Notes: generated from the letters alone by a model not told the origin. Shown: positions 49,073 to 60,614, counted from the first letter of the stretch. The stretch: 64,000 bases of DNA from Turnera subulata (GCA_028386065.3 JAKUCV010001446.1:62001-126000), one strand, 5' to 3'. Numbers and translations are program-made.

Positions 49073-51529
49073 CTAAACTTCAGACTGAATAGCTTCACTC
49101 TTCAGGACTTCATAGTTACTGGCCTCTTCACAACTGGTAGCTGGTAGCCTCTCCAAGTCTTGAGCAACTGCTGCTACCACTTTATCTACATCATCCGAGG
49201 ATCTTGCACCAGCAATACAAGTGAGCAGTGGAACTGTGTGAGTCTCTTGTGCAGAGACTTCTTGGACAGCCTCGTCAATAACATCAATCCGATAACAAGA
49301 ACTTTCCGGGATCTCTGTCTTGAAGACTTGCATCATGTCGAAGCTAATTTCTTCCGATCCAACCCTGAGAGTAAGCTTCCCATTTTGCACATCAATCACT
49401 ACTCCAGCTGTTGCCAAGAAAGGTTGTCCCAAGATGATTGGTATATTACTATCAGCTTTCATATCCAATACCACGAAGTCTACTAGAATGAAGAATGATC
49501 CAATCTTAACCGGGACATCTTCTAGTATTCCAACTGGATGCTTGATTGATCGATCTGCCAGTTGGAGAGAAATTAAGGTTGACTTCAAGTCTCCCATGTT
49601 CAACTTCTTGCTTATGTAAAGTGGGATGATGCTCACGCTTGCTCCCAAGTCGCATAATGCTCTCTTGACCCTGACTTCACCAATCTCGCATGGGATGGAG
49701 AAGCTTCCGGGATCTCCTAACTTCGGAACGAGGTTGTTCTGAATAACAGCACTACATTCCGCCGTTAGAGCTACTGTTCCAGTTTCCTCCAAATTCCTCT
49801 TCTTAGACAAGATCTCTTTCAAAAATTTTGCGTAGGCTGGCATTTGAGAAAGAGCCTCTGTGAATGGGATATTCACACAAAGCTTCTTAAGCACTTCCAA
49901 GAACTTACCAAATTGTTTATCAAGTTTGGCCTTCTTCAACCTTCCAGGAAAAGGGACAGGGGGAACATATGACTTCACCTCTTCTTCTTTCTTTGGTTGT
50001 GCTTCTTTTGGGACTTCCTCTTGCTCAGCCTGGTTGCGTTGTTCTGCTTCTTCTTGGGGCTGCTTCTCTCGCCTGGTTGGCGCAGGTATCTCATACTGAT
50101 TACCACTTCTCAAAGTAATCGCATTGCATTGTTCCTTTGGGTTTACTTCAGTATGCCCTGGTAGCCTGTTCTTACTTCCAGCAAGTTGCCTCTTTAATTG
50201 GCTAATCTCTGAGGTTAGATTAGCTATTAAGTCTGTTTGCTTTTGCTGGAACTCCAATTGTAGGTGCTGAGCCTCCATCTGCTGGCGCTGACTTTCCATA
50301 AATGCATACATAAATGATTGCATGTCATTTCTTTGTGGCTGTGGAGCTGATTGTTGAGGCTGGGGATTAGGTCTTCTTTGAGGAAAACCTGGAGGCCCTT
50401 TACTACTGCTTTGCTGACCACCCCAAGAGAAATTTGGATGGTTCTTCCACCCTTCATTGTAAGTATTGGAGTATGGATCGTTCTTAGCCTTCTGAGCAAT
50501 GTAATTAACTTCCTCTGTATCTCCTTCAGAATTAGGGCTAGTAGAGTTCCCTCCCATATTTTGCATAGTATAATCCATCTTTGAGCTCAACATATTCACA
50601 GCCTCTAGCTCAAAAACTCTAGCAGCCTTCTTCATGGGCAGTCTCTCAACTGGCCATTGGAAAGTGTTAGCCGACATCCGGTCTAGAAGCTCAAAGGCTT
50701 CTTCGATTGGCATTGTCATTATTGCTCCTCCTGCTGCAGCATCTATGGTTCTCCTGATTGACTCACTTATATTGGCATAGAATGTTTCTAGCACCATCCA
50801 GTTTGGCAGACCATGATGTGGGCACCTTCGGAGCAGATCCTTGTACCGTTCCCATCCATCATAAAGAGATTCACCATCCTTCTGAGCAAAGGTTAAAATC
50901 TCGTTTCTGAGTTTGATTGCCTTGCTCGATGGGAAGAATTTTGATAGAAAGGCTTGTGATAAGGCTTTCCATGTCTGGAAGGTTCCAGCTGGAAAAGAAT
51001 TTAGCCACGCCTTTGCTTTATCCCGAAGAGAGAATGGAAATAGGCGAAGGCGGATGGCATCAGTGGTCACTCCATTCATCTTCAAAGTATCACATATTTC
51101 TAGGAAACTTTGAAGATGCGTATTAGGGTCATCCAAGGGTGATCCGCTAAACTGTGATCCTTGTACCATACTGATCAGAGCAGGCTTGAGTTCAAAGTTG
51201 TTCGCTTGAATAACTGGGCAAACAATACTTGGTTGCAAGATCTCAGGCCTTGGGATGATAAAGTCTCGCAGTTGCGGCCTCTGATTTGCTGCATTGACAG
51301 GAGGATCAACTTGCCCATCTACCCTTCCTCCAGGTGGAATTTCATCGCCCTCAACACGACGAGGTATATTGTTGCCCCTCACAGTGTTGTCTCCCATATC
51401 TTCTTCTGATGAGTCTGTTTCTTCTTCTTCAGCTCTCTTCTCCGGGCCTAGTTTTCGGAGAAGCTTGCACGTCTTCTCAATTTCAGGATCAAGTGGTAAA
51501 TGTGGTCCCATACTTCTTGTCCTGATCAT
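49073..51529 (-). CDS. Athila gag and protease
   Basis: 818 residues. It begins MIRTRSMGPHLP. A Retrotrans_gag domain spans about 110-300 (KAKAWLNSFPAGTFQTW, SLYDGWERYKDLLRRCPHHG). A Gln/Pro-rich stretch and a Glu/Lys-rich linker follow. An aspartic protease lies at about 620-735 with LCDLGASVSIIPL, where Asp-Leu-Gly replaces the more common Asp-Ser/Thr-Gly, as is usual in Athila. I see no CX2CX4HX4C zinc knuckle; the place where it is expected has no cysteines. The frame ends at TAG (49073-49075), then continues in the same frame into RT. Confidence 0.9.
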   Translation of the reverse strand: MIRTRSMGPHLPLDPEIEKTCKLLRKLGPEKRAEEEETDSSEEDMGDNTVRGNNIPRRVEGDEIPPGGRVDGQVDPPVNAANQRPQLRDFIIPRPEILQPSIVCPVIQANNFELKPALISMVQGSQFSGSPLDDPNTHLQSFLEICDTLKMNGVTTDAIRLRLFPFSLRDKAKAWLNSFPAGTFQTWKALSQAFLSKFFPSSKAIKLRNEILTFAQKDGESLYDGWERYKDLLRRCPHHGLPNWMVLETFYANISESIRRTIDAAAGGAIMTMPIEEAFELLDRMSANTFQWPVERLPMKKAARVFELEAVNMLSSKMDYTMQNMGGNSTSPNSEGDTEEVNYIAQKAKNDPYSNTYNEGWKNHPNFSWGGQQSSSKGPPGFPQRRPNPQPQQSAPQPQRNDMQSFMYAFMESQRQQMEAQHLQLEFQQKQTDLIANLTSEISQLKRQLAGSKNRLPGHTEVNPKEQCNAITLRSGNQYEIPAPTRREKQPQEEAEQRNQAEQEEVPKEAQPKKEEEVKSYVPPVPFPGRLKKAKLDKQFGKFLEVLKKLCVNIPFTEALSQMPAYAKFLKEILSKKRNLEETGTVALTAECSAVIQNNLVPKLGDPGSFSIPCEIGEVRVKRALCDLGASVSIIPLYISKKLNMGDLKSTLISLQLADRSIKHPVGILEDVPVKIGSFFILVDFVVLDMKADSNIPIILGQPFLATAGVVIDVQNGKLTLRVGSEEISFDMMQVFKTEIPESSCYRIDVIDEAVQEVSAQETHTVPLLTCIAGARSSDDVDKVVAAVAQDLERLPATSCEEASNYEVLKSEAIQSEV

Positions 51530-51628
51530 ACACCTGCTAGAGCCCTGTGGAAAAGAAACAAAAGGAAAACGTAAGTAGTAACAGGCCTAGATCGACCTAA
51601 TTACCAAGACAATTAATATTAATGCCGG

Positions 51629-51646
51629 TCCCCGGCAACGGCGCCA
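51629..51646 (-). other. Athila primer binding site
   Basis: TGGCGCCGTTGCCGGGGA on the minus strand, six bases after the 5' LTR. It is the tRNA-Asp type primer site typical of Athila elements. Confidence 0.9.
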
Positions 51647-51652
51647 AAAACT

Positions 51653-53061
51653 TGAACGCTAATCTGCAAGTGCACAGATAGTTGTAGTAATCAAGGTCGT
51701 CCTCTGGGACCAGGTTAATTACTAATTGCTTAATAACTAATGATCGTCTAAGCAAATAAAGATTGGATTTTGAGTAAGAAAGAAAATAACTGAAATAATA
51801 AAAGATGGATTCTCAATATTCAAAAAGATGTCTAGGACTTCGGAGGCTCACTTGCCTATTCTCAGATGTTTTACTTTAAAACCATGCACAGGTTGATCAT
51901 GCAGCATGCATGCATAAGCAGACTATGCAGCCACAAATTGTCCTAACTCTTGAATTTTCTACGTTCGTTGAAAGATAGTTGATTAAACAGAATAAATAAC
52001 CCACTCTCGTGGCGAGACTTAAACCCTACTTAGCTATTTCAACTTCGTGTTCACTAGCGAAGAAACAACTAAGGCTTTCATGCACAGTCAACTTAAGCAA
52101 ATTATATTCCTCACTAGAAGGTCTTTCTTCCTCAAGGTAAGTTTCTAGTGTTCAACCTATGCGATTCCAGTAGATTATTGACGCTGTCACTAAACAATTC
52201 TCTACCTAGAATTTATACTATCTAATGGCCAGTTAAACAGCATAGTTAAGTGCCCTAGGATTGAATCAATGAACAATAGATCATTCAGGAATTAAAAGCA
52301 ATTCATAAAACAAATAGCATCATTGAATAGACAAGCTACCTCCCCTAATTCCTAGACTTTAAAGATTTAGCTCAACATAAGAAGAGAGAAGAAAATACTT
52401 ATGAATTTCATTCCAGGCAATGATCAAGGAATTACAAGAATAAGAACTTGAACAAAGCTCTAAGCTGCATTCCTCCTCTTCCTCTGAAGAACTAATGAAG
52501 CACTACTATTGAATTTGAGAGAGAATGGAAGAATGAGAGAATGAGAGGGTGTGAAGTGTATCCTTTCCTCCTAGAATCCCTTGCTATTTATAGTCTCCAG
52601 GAAAGGATGGTAGGAAATCTCTCATTTGAATTCAAAACTAGGATCTAATCTAATTAAATTCAAAAACAAACCTTTTGAATTTAATTTACATGGATAAATA
52701 ACAAATAAATAATCCTAATCTAAATTCAAACAAGATTCTTCAAAATATCCTTGGAAGATAATGTTGGATAATGGAAATTTGAACTTCTGCACAGGTGAAA
52801 ACGCTCCGCACAGGCAGGTTGTGCACATGAGGATAAATCTTCACATTATCTTCAAATCTTTCCAAGATAATAACCATCTTATCTCTATCTTCCAAATCTA
52901 TCCAAATCTTCCAAATCCTTTCAAATATCACCTGTAATCAACAAAAGCTAAAGGAAGAGTTTATTAAATCAAAACTAAATGAAAAGCTAACTAAATAAAT
53001 AACAATTTAATAAAACAAAGCCCAAATCTATAAACTATATGTGTATAATTCATACACATCA
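51653..53061 (-). repeat. 5' LTR of the Athila-like element
   Basis: 1,409 bp. A TATA box CTATAAATAG lies at 52584-52593 (minus), giving a plausible transcription start about 440-450 bp into the LTR. It is nearly identical to the 3' LTR. Confidence 0.9.
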
Positions 53062-53135
53062 ATGTTATTATTTCTCTGGAATACAATATGTATATGCTAT
53101 TATTCCTGGAAAATATATATAGATACATTTCTAAA

Positions 53136-53166
<31 letters not shown>

Positions 53167-54720
53167 TGTTGATTTATAATTGTTTGGAAAAGTTTTTGGA
53201 AATATATATGTGTATTTATAAATTCGTATTTATTTTCAGAAAATAAGTTTATATGATTATACTTTCTGGAAATGGAGTTTTCTAAAAATAATAATACTTG
53301 GGAATTATATTTTGGAAAGTATAATAATTTTTATGGAAATATTATGGAAAATATATACATATGTTATAATTCCAGAAAAATTATGGTGATTATAATTTTG
53401 GAAAATTATAATTATTTTATGAAAATACTTTGAAAAGAGTTTTAATTAAAGTATGGTACCGAAATTATATTCGGATATACGTACGGTATAATATTTTCGG
53501 TAAAAATGAAAATAAAGAGATATGAACCGGGATGGGTTATTTCGCAGTTTGGCATCATAGTATACCGATTATGTGCATTTATGTGTCTATATTGTCTTGT
53601 GGTATAGGTTTGGATATCGGGTAGTTTCCCGAGGAGCCGGCTTGGGACCGGTCATTGTTTCCGGAGTTGAGTAATCGGCCAAGGTGAGGATGGATTTCCT
53701 TCAATATGTGCCTGTATTACTCGGTTATTGTGTTTGTTGATTATTGCATGTTGCATTTGCTGTGGTTTGGTTCGGGATGTTTATCCCAGTATTGTGATTG
53801 GTTTTTGGATGTTTGTCTTGCGTCTTCTTGGATTAAGTATAATGAAATAAATAATAAATTGTGATAAGGATGTCGATCCTTGATTTTGGATAGGGATGTC
53901 TATCCTGGTATTTTTGTTAGGGATGTTGATCCCTAGGATTTGGTTTTGAATGACGATAATATAATCGTCACGTGGTAAGTAGTGGTACGACTCGATGGTT
54001 TAAGACTGTTCCGTGGTGGCCGTGACCTGGGTTACTTGTGATAAGCATGTCTATGCTTGGGATGTCTATCCCGTGATTATTTTTGGGATGTCTATCCCTG
54101 GGTTCGTATTTTTGGGATGTCGATCCCTGGGTTCTCTGGATTTGGTCTGGCACTCGGAATGTGTTGATAACCAGGTCTGACCCCTAGCTTATCCGTGACG
54201 GGGCCCGGAAAGATAAAATTGGAAATTGGATTTTATTTGAGTCTTTTTGGTCTTGGACCGGTTTTGGGTCGAGTCTTTGTTTTGGTGTGTTTGGTTGTTT
54301 AGCCTGTGTTTGACTTGAGTAATTATAGTTGCATATTGATTGTCTTTCCTTCATCGGTAAGCACTTCGGACTCACCCCTCACCTGCGGGCTTTCATCCCG
54401 TAGGATGAGTTATTTGTGGTACAGGTTTGATGCATTCCTGACAGGCTGCGGCGTTATCCCTTGGACAGGGCTCGGATCCATAGTTTGCATCAGTGTCACA
54501 TACAGTGTTTTGTGAGTTATTAAGTCTTCCGTTGTGCATTGTTTTTGCTATTATTAGGCCATTGGGCCGATTATGTTGTTATTGACGTTATTATTTTTGG
54601 GTTGTTGAGCCCGAGTTACTGTTGTATACACTGTATGCTGGGCTTATTTTGGTTGGGTCATCACAGTTCCGGCACGTATTTACTGTGTACGGTAAATACG
54701 GGTCGGGGCATTTCAGGCAT

Positions 54721-55659
54721 CCTTGTTGACATTATGGAGTTTTTTTTAATACAATTAGTCCACCTTGGTTTAATGGGTTTATAATTTTGGCAGCTAGTTT
54801 ATTTCTATTGTGGTTTTTTATTGTAATATTTTTTTGAATGGTGATAGTGTTGTTATTGATTTTTTATATGAATTGGATTTTGGAGAAAATTATTTTCATT
54901 TGTAAGGGTTGTCTAATATTTTTTAATAAGTTATAAACACCACTTTGTGTTCTAAATCCTGCGAAATATAGATCATCCTCATTGAGGAAGAAGATGATAT
55001 ATCTTCCATGTTTATCGATCTCTTCTTCTCAGGCATAATATATCTTCAAACACCCTTATTTTCATCTTCTAGGTAGACACTTGAAGATGAAGATAGACAC
55101 GCTTTTTGGGTAGAACTTGCCAGTTTAGGCATGTCTTCCCTAATAAAATTTAAATAGTCAAAACGAGTAATAGTCTTTTTTAGTTAGTGTGGTTGGGGCA
55201 ACTCTTTTTAATGTATATTTGAGGACTTTATTTGTTCATTTTCTTTAATTTGCTGAAGTGTGTATGTATCTCTCCTTAAAATCACTAGCACTTTTTACCA
55301 TTACTAGCCCTAACTATATCTTGTAAAGATTGTTGTCATTTTTTTTTTTAAGAGTTGAGTGTTGCAGTGATCTCCCCTCTTCTTAATCCTTCGTAAAAAT
55401 ACGCCATCTACTTCTAATACTAATCCTATTTTATATTAATCAGAATTTCGTCTTTGGATATGATTAATGTCATATGCCATATGAATTTTTTTCCTTTATT
55501 AAGTTGATCTCTTTTAAAAACACACAAAATGACCACTTAGCAAATAAAGGCCATCACAACTCTATAATTTCTAAAACTATGGGTAAGTCATTTATCAACA
55601 CTTGAATCATTGTTGATCAGAAGCTTGGTATTATATATTATAATAGATAGATTGATTTG
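54721..55659. other. AT-rich intergenic region after the nest
   Basis: Single-copy-looking sequence directly after the GGCAT duplication. I see no gene, and no repeat beyond short runs. Confidence 0.4.
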
Positions 55660-55689
55660 ATAATAATAATAATAGTAGTAGTAGTAGTA

Positions 55690-55787
<98 letters not shown>

Positions 55788-55788
55788 T
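55660..55788. repeat. (AAT)n microsatellite
   Basis: About 43 trinucleotide units; the first dozen include AGT variants. It creates long false frames of a single residue (Tyr, Leu or Ile) on the minus strand. Confidence 0.95.
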
Positions 55789-57537
55789 TTCCATTGTGGT
55801 ACATATTTGCATTTTGAATTATTGAATAACATTCAAACGCTTTTTGATCCATGATACATTCTTATGCATAATTGAAATTTGTTTTTTCTTTTAAAAGTCT
55901 ATTATTATATCAATAAAGTCCAAACGGATTTCATGATATTGGATCCATATAGATCAGTACAAACTACAAACGCATGACCAAGTAAAACATGCAGTAGAAA
56001 ATATATATTAAGAAATCAATTGGTTCTTTACCATGAGGAATTTTGAACGCATAATCCAGACCATGAGGATGGTGTGGTTCATGCTAGCTAGAGTTTAACA
56101 ATCATTTACCAGAAAAGTTATAGTTTTTTGGGTTAAGTTAATCTATTGTAGAGTTATTATGATTAAACTATTTGCTCATTTGCTGTTCAAATTCATGCAC
56201 TTCCTTATTTTCTTAAATGAAGAAGGCATGTAAGTACGATTGAGCATGCCTGTTATAAATCTCAAACATAGGGTCGTCACTTGAGAGGATGTATTCTTTT
56301 TGACGGTATCATGTTAGAATATAAAATTATCCATGGAAGGAAATAACCAACTTAAGCTTTTTGGATTTGGGTTGGTTCAAACCGTAGCATTATCAGCATC
56401 CAAAAAACTTATTGCAGCAAATATCAATAGCTATCCACAAGAGATGACACTACTAAAGTTTTTTCTTTATATTTTGTTTAAAAAATCAGTTGGATCCTAG
56501 CAAAAGAAAAAGAGCTAATGGAAGTGACTAGGTTCCAATGTATCAAGCCGTTTTCATTGGGAACAAGCACTCGTTGTTTTATTTTATTAAAGAGCATCCC
56601 TTCTCTACGACGAAAAAAGTAGCAAACTTGATGGAGTGTGCATCAGGGCACAGAGTCACGGTTTCGTTTGGGTCTGCTATGTCCATGCTCCTCGTGAATG
56701 TAATCCCGTAATGCGCACATTCGCTTGCTTAACAGGAATTTGCGCGGTGGAGGAGTAATTAGTTATTAATTAATTAATCAATCAAACCTGATTCCTGTCA
56801 ATGTTGTTTGCTGCTCCACAATCTGTTGGTGCAAGACATGATGCTTGATCTTTTAATTAGTTTTACGCACCAAAACTTTGTAACCCAAAGAATGGTACCA
56901 GCAAGACATTATAAAACGAGGTATGACATCACCTATTGTTTATCAAATCAGTTGTGTCTTGCAATGGTTTATGAGAAGACAACAAGCGAAAGCCACTATT
57001 CATGCCTAAAGATAAGCCTAAAATTGAAATTTCTTGCAAACTTCCCAGTATTGTTTCCGCAAAAGATGGCTTGATTTGCAAACAAGCTTTGCACTATGGC
57101 TTAGATCATGTGTGTCTGTATGGTTAGATCTTTGATTATTATTTATTAACTAACCAATTCAGTTCCAAACCTATTTGATGTCCAACAATCATTTGAGTTA
57201 GTGAATTATGATTTGTTTAGTCTAAGTTTTTAACATTGGCATGAATGAAATCACTTTCAATGTGTAAGAAAGTCACTTTTACATCAAAATTTATACCCAA
57301 TGACATGATCTGCATTTCCAATTTCTTTGCTTAAGGTTTGGAATTTCAGGATTGCAAGTCAATTAGTTTTCCACAAACAAAATCCAAGCAGAGCTCAACC
57401 CGTAGCAATTATTATTGAAAGAATTTCTTCATCTTATTGAACAAAGCTATGCATTAGTATTTACTACCATCTTCGTCAAAAAAGTATTTACAGCATCAGT
57501 AGCTCTACAACAAAACCACAGAGATCCAATTTATTCA
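55789..57537. other. Intergenic region
   Basis: Mostly AT-rich. An 88-codon plus frame (56808-57074) has no recognisable features. The last stretch before 57,538 is probably the 3' UTR of the next gene. I see no transposon ends. Confidence 0.4.
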
Positions 57538-58335
57538 TCAAAGTAACCTCAATCGCCTCAAGCTCTTAGCAGAGGCTTTAGAAACCATATAGCCAACACC
57601 CAAACACATGACCCAAACCCCAACATCAATGGCCCAACTCACTCCATCCAGATCAGGCCCACCACCCACCAACTCCAACTCTCCGCCGCCCGATCCTCCA
57701 CCCTCACAGCAGCAGCAGCATGCTCCGCCGTCCGATGATCCCTCCTCACCACCACCACCTTCCTCCTCCCTTTCCTCTAGAATCACCTCCAGCTGATCCA
57801 CCCTCCTCGAACACCTCCTCCTCCCACCAGTCTTCCTCTTCCTCCTCCTCAGCTCCACCCTCTCCCTCAACGCCACCGCCTTCCCCTCCACCGCCAGACA
57901 AACCTCCGCCACCGCGGTGTCAACACGGCCAGTCTCTCCCTCCAACCCACACTTACACCCCAACTCCCACTCCTCCCCTTTCCTCAACCCACCTTCCAAA
58001 ACCCTCTCCCCTCCCAAATACACCTCGAACCGAACCCCTTCCCCGACCCGAACCCGCTCCCTCGACTCGAACACCAGCACCCCTTTCCCTCCTCCTCCTC
58101 CTCCGCCGCCGCCTTCCCTCTCCACATTCACCGCCCGATGCAGGGTCACGTAAGCCGCAGAACCCCGTTTCACGGTCGACGATCCTCCAAACCCAGGAAG
58201 GTAAACAAGGGTGAGCGACTGATCCTCCGTGACCAGACCGGTTAACCGGACGGAGAAAGATTTGATCTTTAAGCTCCGTCTCTGTTTTTCTTGGGCTAAG
58301 AAATCCAACCCAGGGAACTCTGTTGTTCTACACAT
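57538..58335 (-). CDS. Plant-specific uncharacterised single-exon protein
   Basis: 265 residues, no intron. It begins MCRTTEFPGLDFLA and has a basic, hydrophobic-patterned first half (KIKSFSVRLTGL, SLTLVYLPGFGG, VTLHRAVNVE, RVRVGEGVRFEVYLGGE) that suggests a beta-rich fold. A Gly run (about 76-84), then Cys and Gly/Glu low-complexity segments, follow. One hydrophobic helix (about 231-253: SWAIDVGVWVMCLGVGYMV) lies just before a basic C terminus, as in tail-anchored or single-span proteins. It resembles a conserved uncharacterised plant family of similar length and opening motif. I know no function. The high GC content and codon-rich repeats produce Pro-rich shadow frames on the plus strand. 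Confidence 0.8.
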   Translation of the reverse strand: MCRTTEFPGLDFLAQEKQRRSLKIKSFSVRLTGLVTEDQSLTLVYLPGFGGSSTVKRGSAAYVTLHRAVNVEREGGGGGGGGGKGVLVFESRERVRVGEGVRFEVYLGGERVLEGGLRKGEEWELGCKCGLEGETGRVDTAVAEVCLAVEGKAVALRERVELRRRKRKTGGRRRCSRRVDQLEVILEEREEEGGGGEEGSSDGGACCCCCEGGGSGGGELELVGGGPDLDGVSWAIDVGVWVMCLGVGYMVSKASAKSLRRLRLL

Positions 58336-58394
58336 TTTTTTCTTATTTTCTTGGGAGTTTCTTGAGAGATTATTAATGAAGGGAAGACATTTAT

Positions 58395-58410
58395 GCGAAT
58401 ATATAAGAAG
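58395..58410 (-). promoter_or_regulatory. TATA-like box of the single-exon gene
   Basis: CTTATATATTCGC on the minus strand, about 65 nt upstream of the ATG at 58335. The spacing fits a short leader. Confidence 0.5.
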
Positions 58411-58439
58411 GGGGGAAGATAGGGGCTTGTAGTAGTAAT

Positions 58440-59115
58440 AGTAGTATACAAGCGGCGGCTATATTATATTAGTAGTTGATGAAGGGAGATTTCAGGGGGT
58501 GGAGGAGGAGCACCCGGTTTTTGTTGTGGGAAAAGGAGTGTAGGATTTGTAGTAGAAAACTAAAAGACAAAGTTCTGTTTGGTTATGGACATGATTCTTT
58601 CGTTGTGGTGCGTTGTACCACTGGATACACAGGCTTACCATTTGCCTCTTGTGAGGAACTGCGGTTTTGCGTCTATTTTTTTGTCTTTTAATGCCACGTT
58701 GGGGTGTGTGTGGCTGTGTGGGACTGAGTCATAAAGTCTTGTTGGCCTCTAGCGATTTTGGGTTTATTTACTTGTTGGGTTTTTCTTGGGTGGATCGGGT
58801 TTGGCAAATGAATTGATGGGCCAGGTCTGTTCCTTTTGGTTGATCGCTCCGTTTTTATTGGACTGGGCTTTAGTTTTATCCGGTCCTCTTATCATGAAAA
58901 TACACCCCCCAAGTATATTTTTTACATTATTCAGAATATTTCCATTACTCAGAATTAATAAAATGTTCCATCTTAAAAAAAAAGAATTAATAAAATGTTT
59001 ACAGATTTTAATCATGTATTGAGATCACAAGGACAATGTATAATGGAAAACATTGAAGTTTGAAAGAAGAAAATGAAAATTTGAGAATCATCTTGGGTAT
59101 ATTTTTGTATTATCC
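58440..59115. other. Intergenic region
   Basis: Upstream region of the single-exon gene and left flank of the copia remnant. I see no gene or repeat. Confidence 0.4.
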
Positions 59116-59593
59116 TGTTGTAAATAGATTATGGTGAATGTCATTGTTACCATGCAGTAAAACTTATTTTTACCGTATCTGAATTTACCCCTGGTAAATA
59201 TTTTACCCCTCAACCTAACATCCAATTGGATTCATCCCTTTGGCCATTTACTCACCATAATTCCTTTTGTCCTAATCTTAATATCATCTTTCTTTACCTA
59301 ATATCCTTTTGATTTTATCTTATTAAATTAATCATTCTCATTTGTTTTTATCCTCCCATTTTTACCTATAAATACCCCCTTCATTTCCATACACACTTAC
59401 ACCTTTGATCACCAAAAACTCACTCTCTCCAAATTTCCATACACATCTCTTTTCCTCTCTCCATCATTAATATAATTATCCTCCATTTCCATTATTATTA
59501 AAGCTTTATTATTTCCCACAAAATTATATTATTACCTTGATCAAGTTTGTATTATTCCATCAAATAGTGAAAATCTCCCCCAATTTTATAACA
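59116..59593 (+). repeat. 5' LTR of a Ty1/copia element
   Basis: It begins TGTTGTAAATAG and ends TTTTATAACA (478 bp). TATAAATA (59377-59384) is a good promoter. It is followed by CGTTATCAGCACGAGTC, a PBS-like segment resembling an internal part of initiator-Met tRNA, as copia elements use half-tRNA primers. The left boundary is inferred from the TG and spacing; the target duplication could not be tested because the right end is outside the window. Confidence 0.6.
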
Positions 59594-59849
59594 CGTTATC
59601 AGCACGAGTCTCTACCTTATCAAGGTAATCATTTCTAAACCTTTTTTTATTACTACTTTAATCATTTTCTATTATACATATATAGTATTTATATAGCTGA
59701 AAGATTTATCGAGTAAGCATATATATATTTTATTCTATATCCTACTAATATTGCTGAAAGATTTATCGAGTAAGCGTATATATTATATAATTTCTATTAT
59801 TTCTCTTTATATTTGTTTCATATTTTGTAATTATTTCTTTGCTGTTATA

Positions 59850-60614
59850 ATGGCAAACCTTGCAAAGCTTGAGTTTGAGGCCCTAGATATTTCCTGAAGA
59901 AATTATCTATCATGGAGACTAGATGCAGATATGCATTTAGATGCTCAGGGCCTGGGAGATACTATAAAATCTCCTCATGATAAGGAAAAAGCCGTATCTA
60001 TTCAAGATAAAGAAGGGACTAGTCAAGAAAAGGCAAAAGATGTATCTAGTCAAGATAAGGCAAAAGCTATGATCTTTCTCTGTCATCATCTGCACAATAG
60101 TCTAAAGACGGAATACCTTACTATCAAAGATCCTGCAGATCTTTGGAAGAATTTGAAAGAAAGGTATGATCACCTGAAGATGGTCATACTCCCAAAAGCT
60201 CGTTACGAGTGGATGCATCTGAGGCTGCAAGATTTTAAATCTATGCATGAATATAATTCAGCTATGTTTCGAATAAGTTCTCAGAAGAAACTATGTGGAA
60301 AAAACATTACTGATGCTGATATGTTAGAAAAAAAACATTTACCTCCTGGTAGCTGAACAAAATAACGAGCTATAGATGAAAAATCATGAGTCTCGTCCCA
60401 TTGCTTCTGCTCCATTCCTAGAAGCGAATACAACAGTACATGATAATTCTGGTTGTGGCCGTGGAAAAATGTCGTGGCTGGGGACGTGGGCATGGACGTG
60501 GAAGGAACAATTTTAATTACCAATATTGGCAAGGCTAAAGGAAAACATGCCAATGATGCCAAATATAATGATAAGAAAAATCGCGAGTCAGTCTGCTACC
60601 GATGTGGCATGACA
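59850..60614 (+). pseudogene. Ty1/copia gag, broken and truncated
   Basis: It begins MANLAKLEFEALDIS, then an in-frame TGA (59895-59897). The frame resumes NYLSWRLDADMHLDAQGLGD and continues AKAMIFLCHHLH, WKNLKERYDHLK and YEWMHLRLQDFKSMHEYNSA, typical of copia gag (TNT1-94-like). Near 60335 an internal deletion shifts the frame. The CCHC start (VCYRCGMTG) is seen at about 60590-60615, where the family L element has cut in. Protease, integrase and RT are not in the window. Confidence 0.85.

Larger units (their letters stand above)
43163..53066 (-). mobile_element. Athila-like Ty3/gypsy retrotransposon
   Basis: The element is 43168-53061 (9,894 bp), minus orientation, flanked by ATGTT (43163-43167 and 53062-53066). 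LTRs are 51653-53061 (5') and 43168-44588 (3'); both run TGATGTGT...GCGTTCA. By eye they differ at about 15-20 positions plus one 11-bp indel in 1.4 kb, so the insertion is young. Gag, protease, RT, RNase H and integrase are all recognisable, and the PBS matches tRNA-Asp as in Athila. Coding is broken by two in-frame stops and a deletion in the integrase C terminus. No env-like ORF is visible. Confidence 0.93.
41965..54715 (+). repeat. 3' LTR of copy C (interrupted once)
   Basis: Pieces: 41965-43167 and 53067-54715. It matches the 5' LTR pieces closely, including the GA-rich and GC-rich parts, the donor at 42850, the 76-nt putative exon (53608-53683), the GGATGTCGATCC palindromes (about 53860-54135) and the hairpins near 54356-54408. 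It ends at the GGCAT duplication. Confidence 0.88.
30378..54720 (+). mobile_element. Family L LTR retrotransposon (copy C) with nested insertions
   Basis: Target duplication GGCAT (30378-30382 and 54716-54720). It begins TGTAACAGCCCGGG and ends GGTCGGGGCATTTCA. The 5' LTR is 30383-39602 (2,815 bp after removing two solo LTRs). The internal region is 39603-41964 (2,362 bp). The 3' LTR is 41965-54715 (2,852 bp after removing the Athila-like element). Net length is 8,029 bp. A primer site and a polypurine tract are present, but no gag-pol, so it is non-autonomous (LARD-like). The two LTRs differ by only a few percent by eye. The internal region carries two antisense genes. Confidence 0.9.

Noticed and set aside
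55588..55854. Long poly-Tyr, poly-Leu and poly-Ile frames
   Set aside because: Products of the (AAT)n microsatellite.
57608..58214. Pro/Ser-rich plus-strand frames up to 164 codons
   Set aside because: Shadows of the GC-rich minus-strand gene at 57538-58335, which has the conserved opening motif and a plausible promoter.
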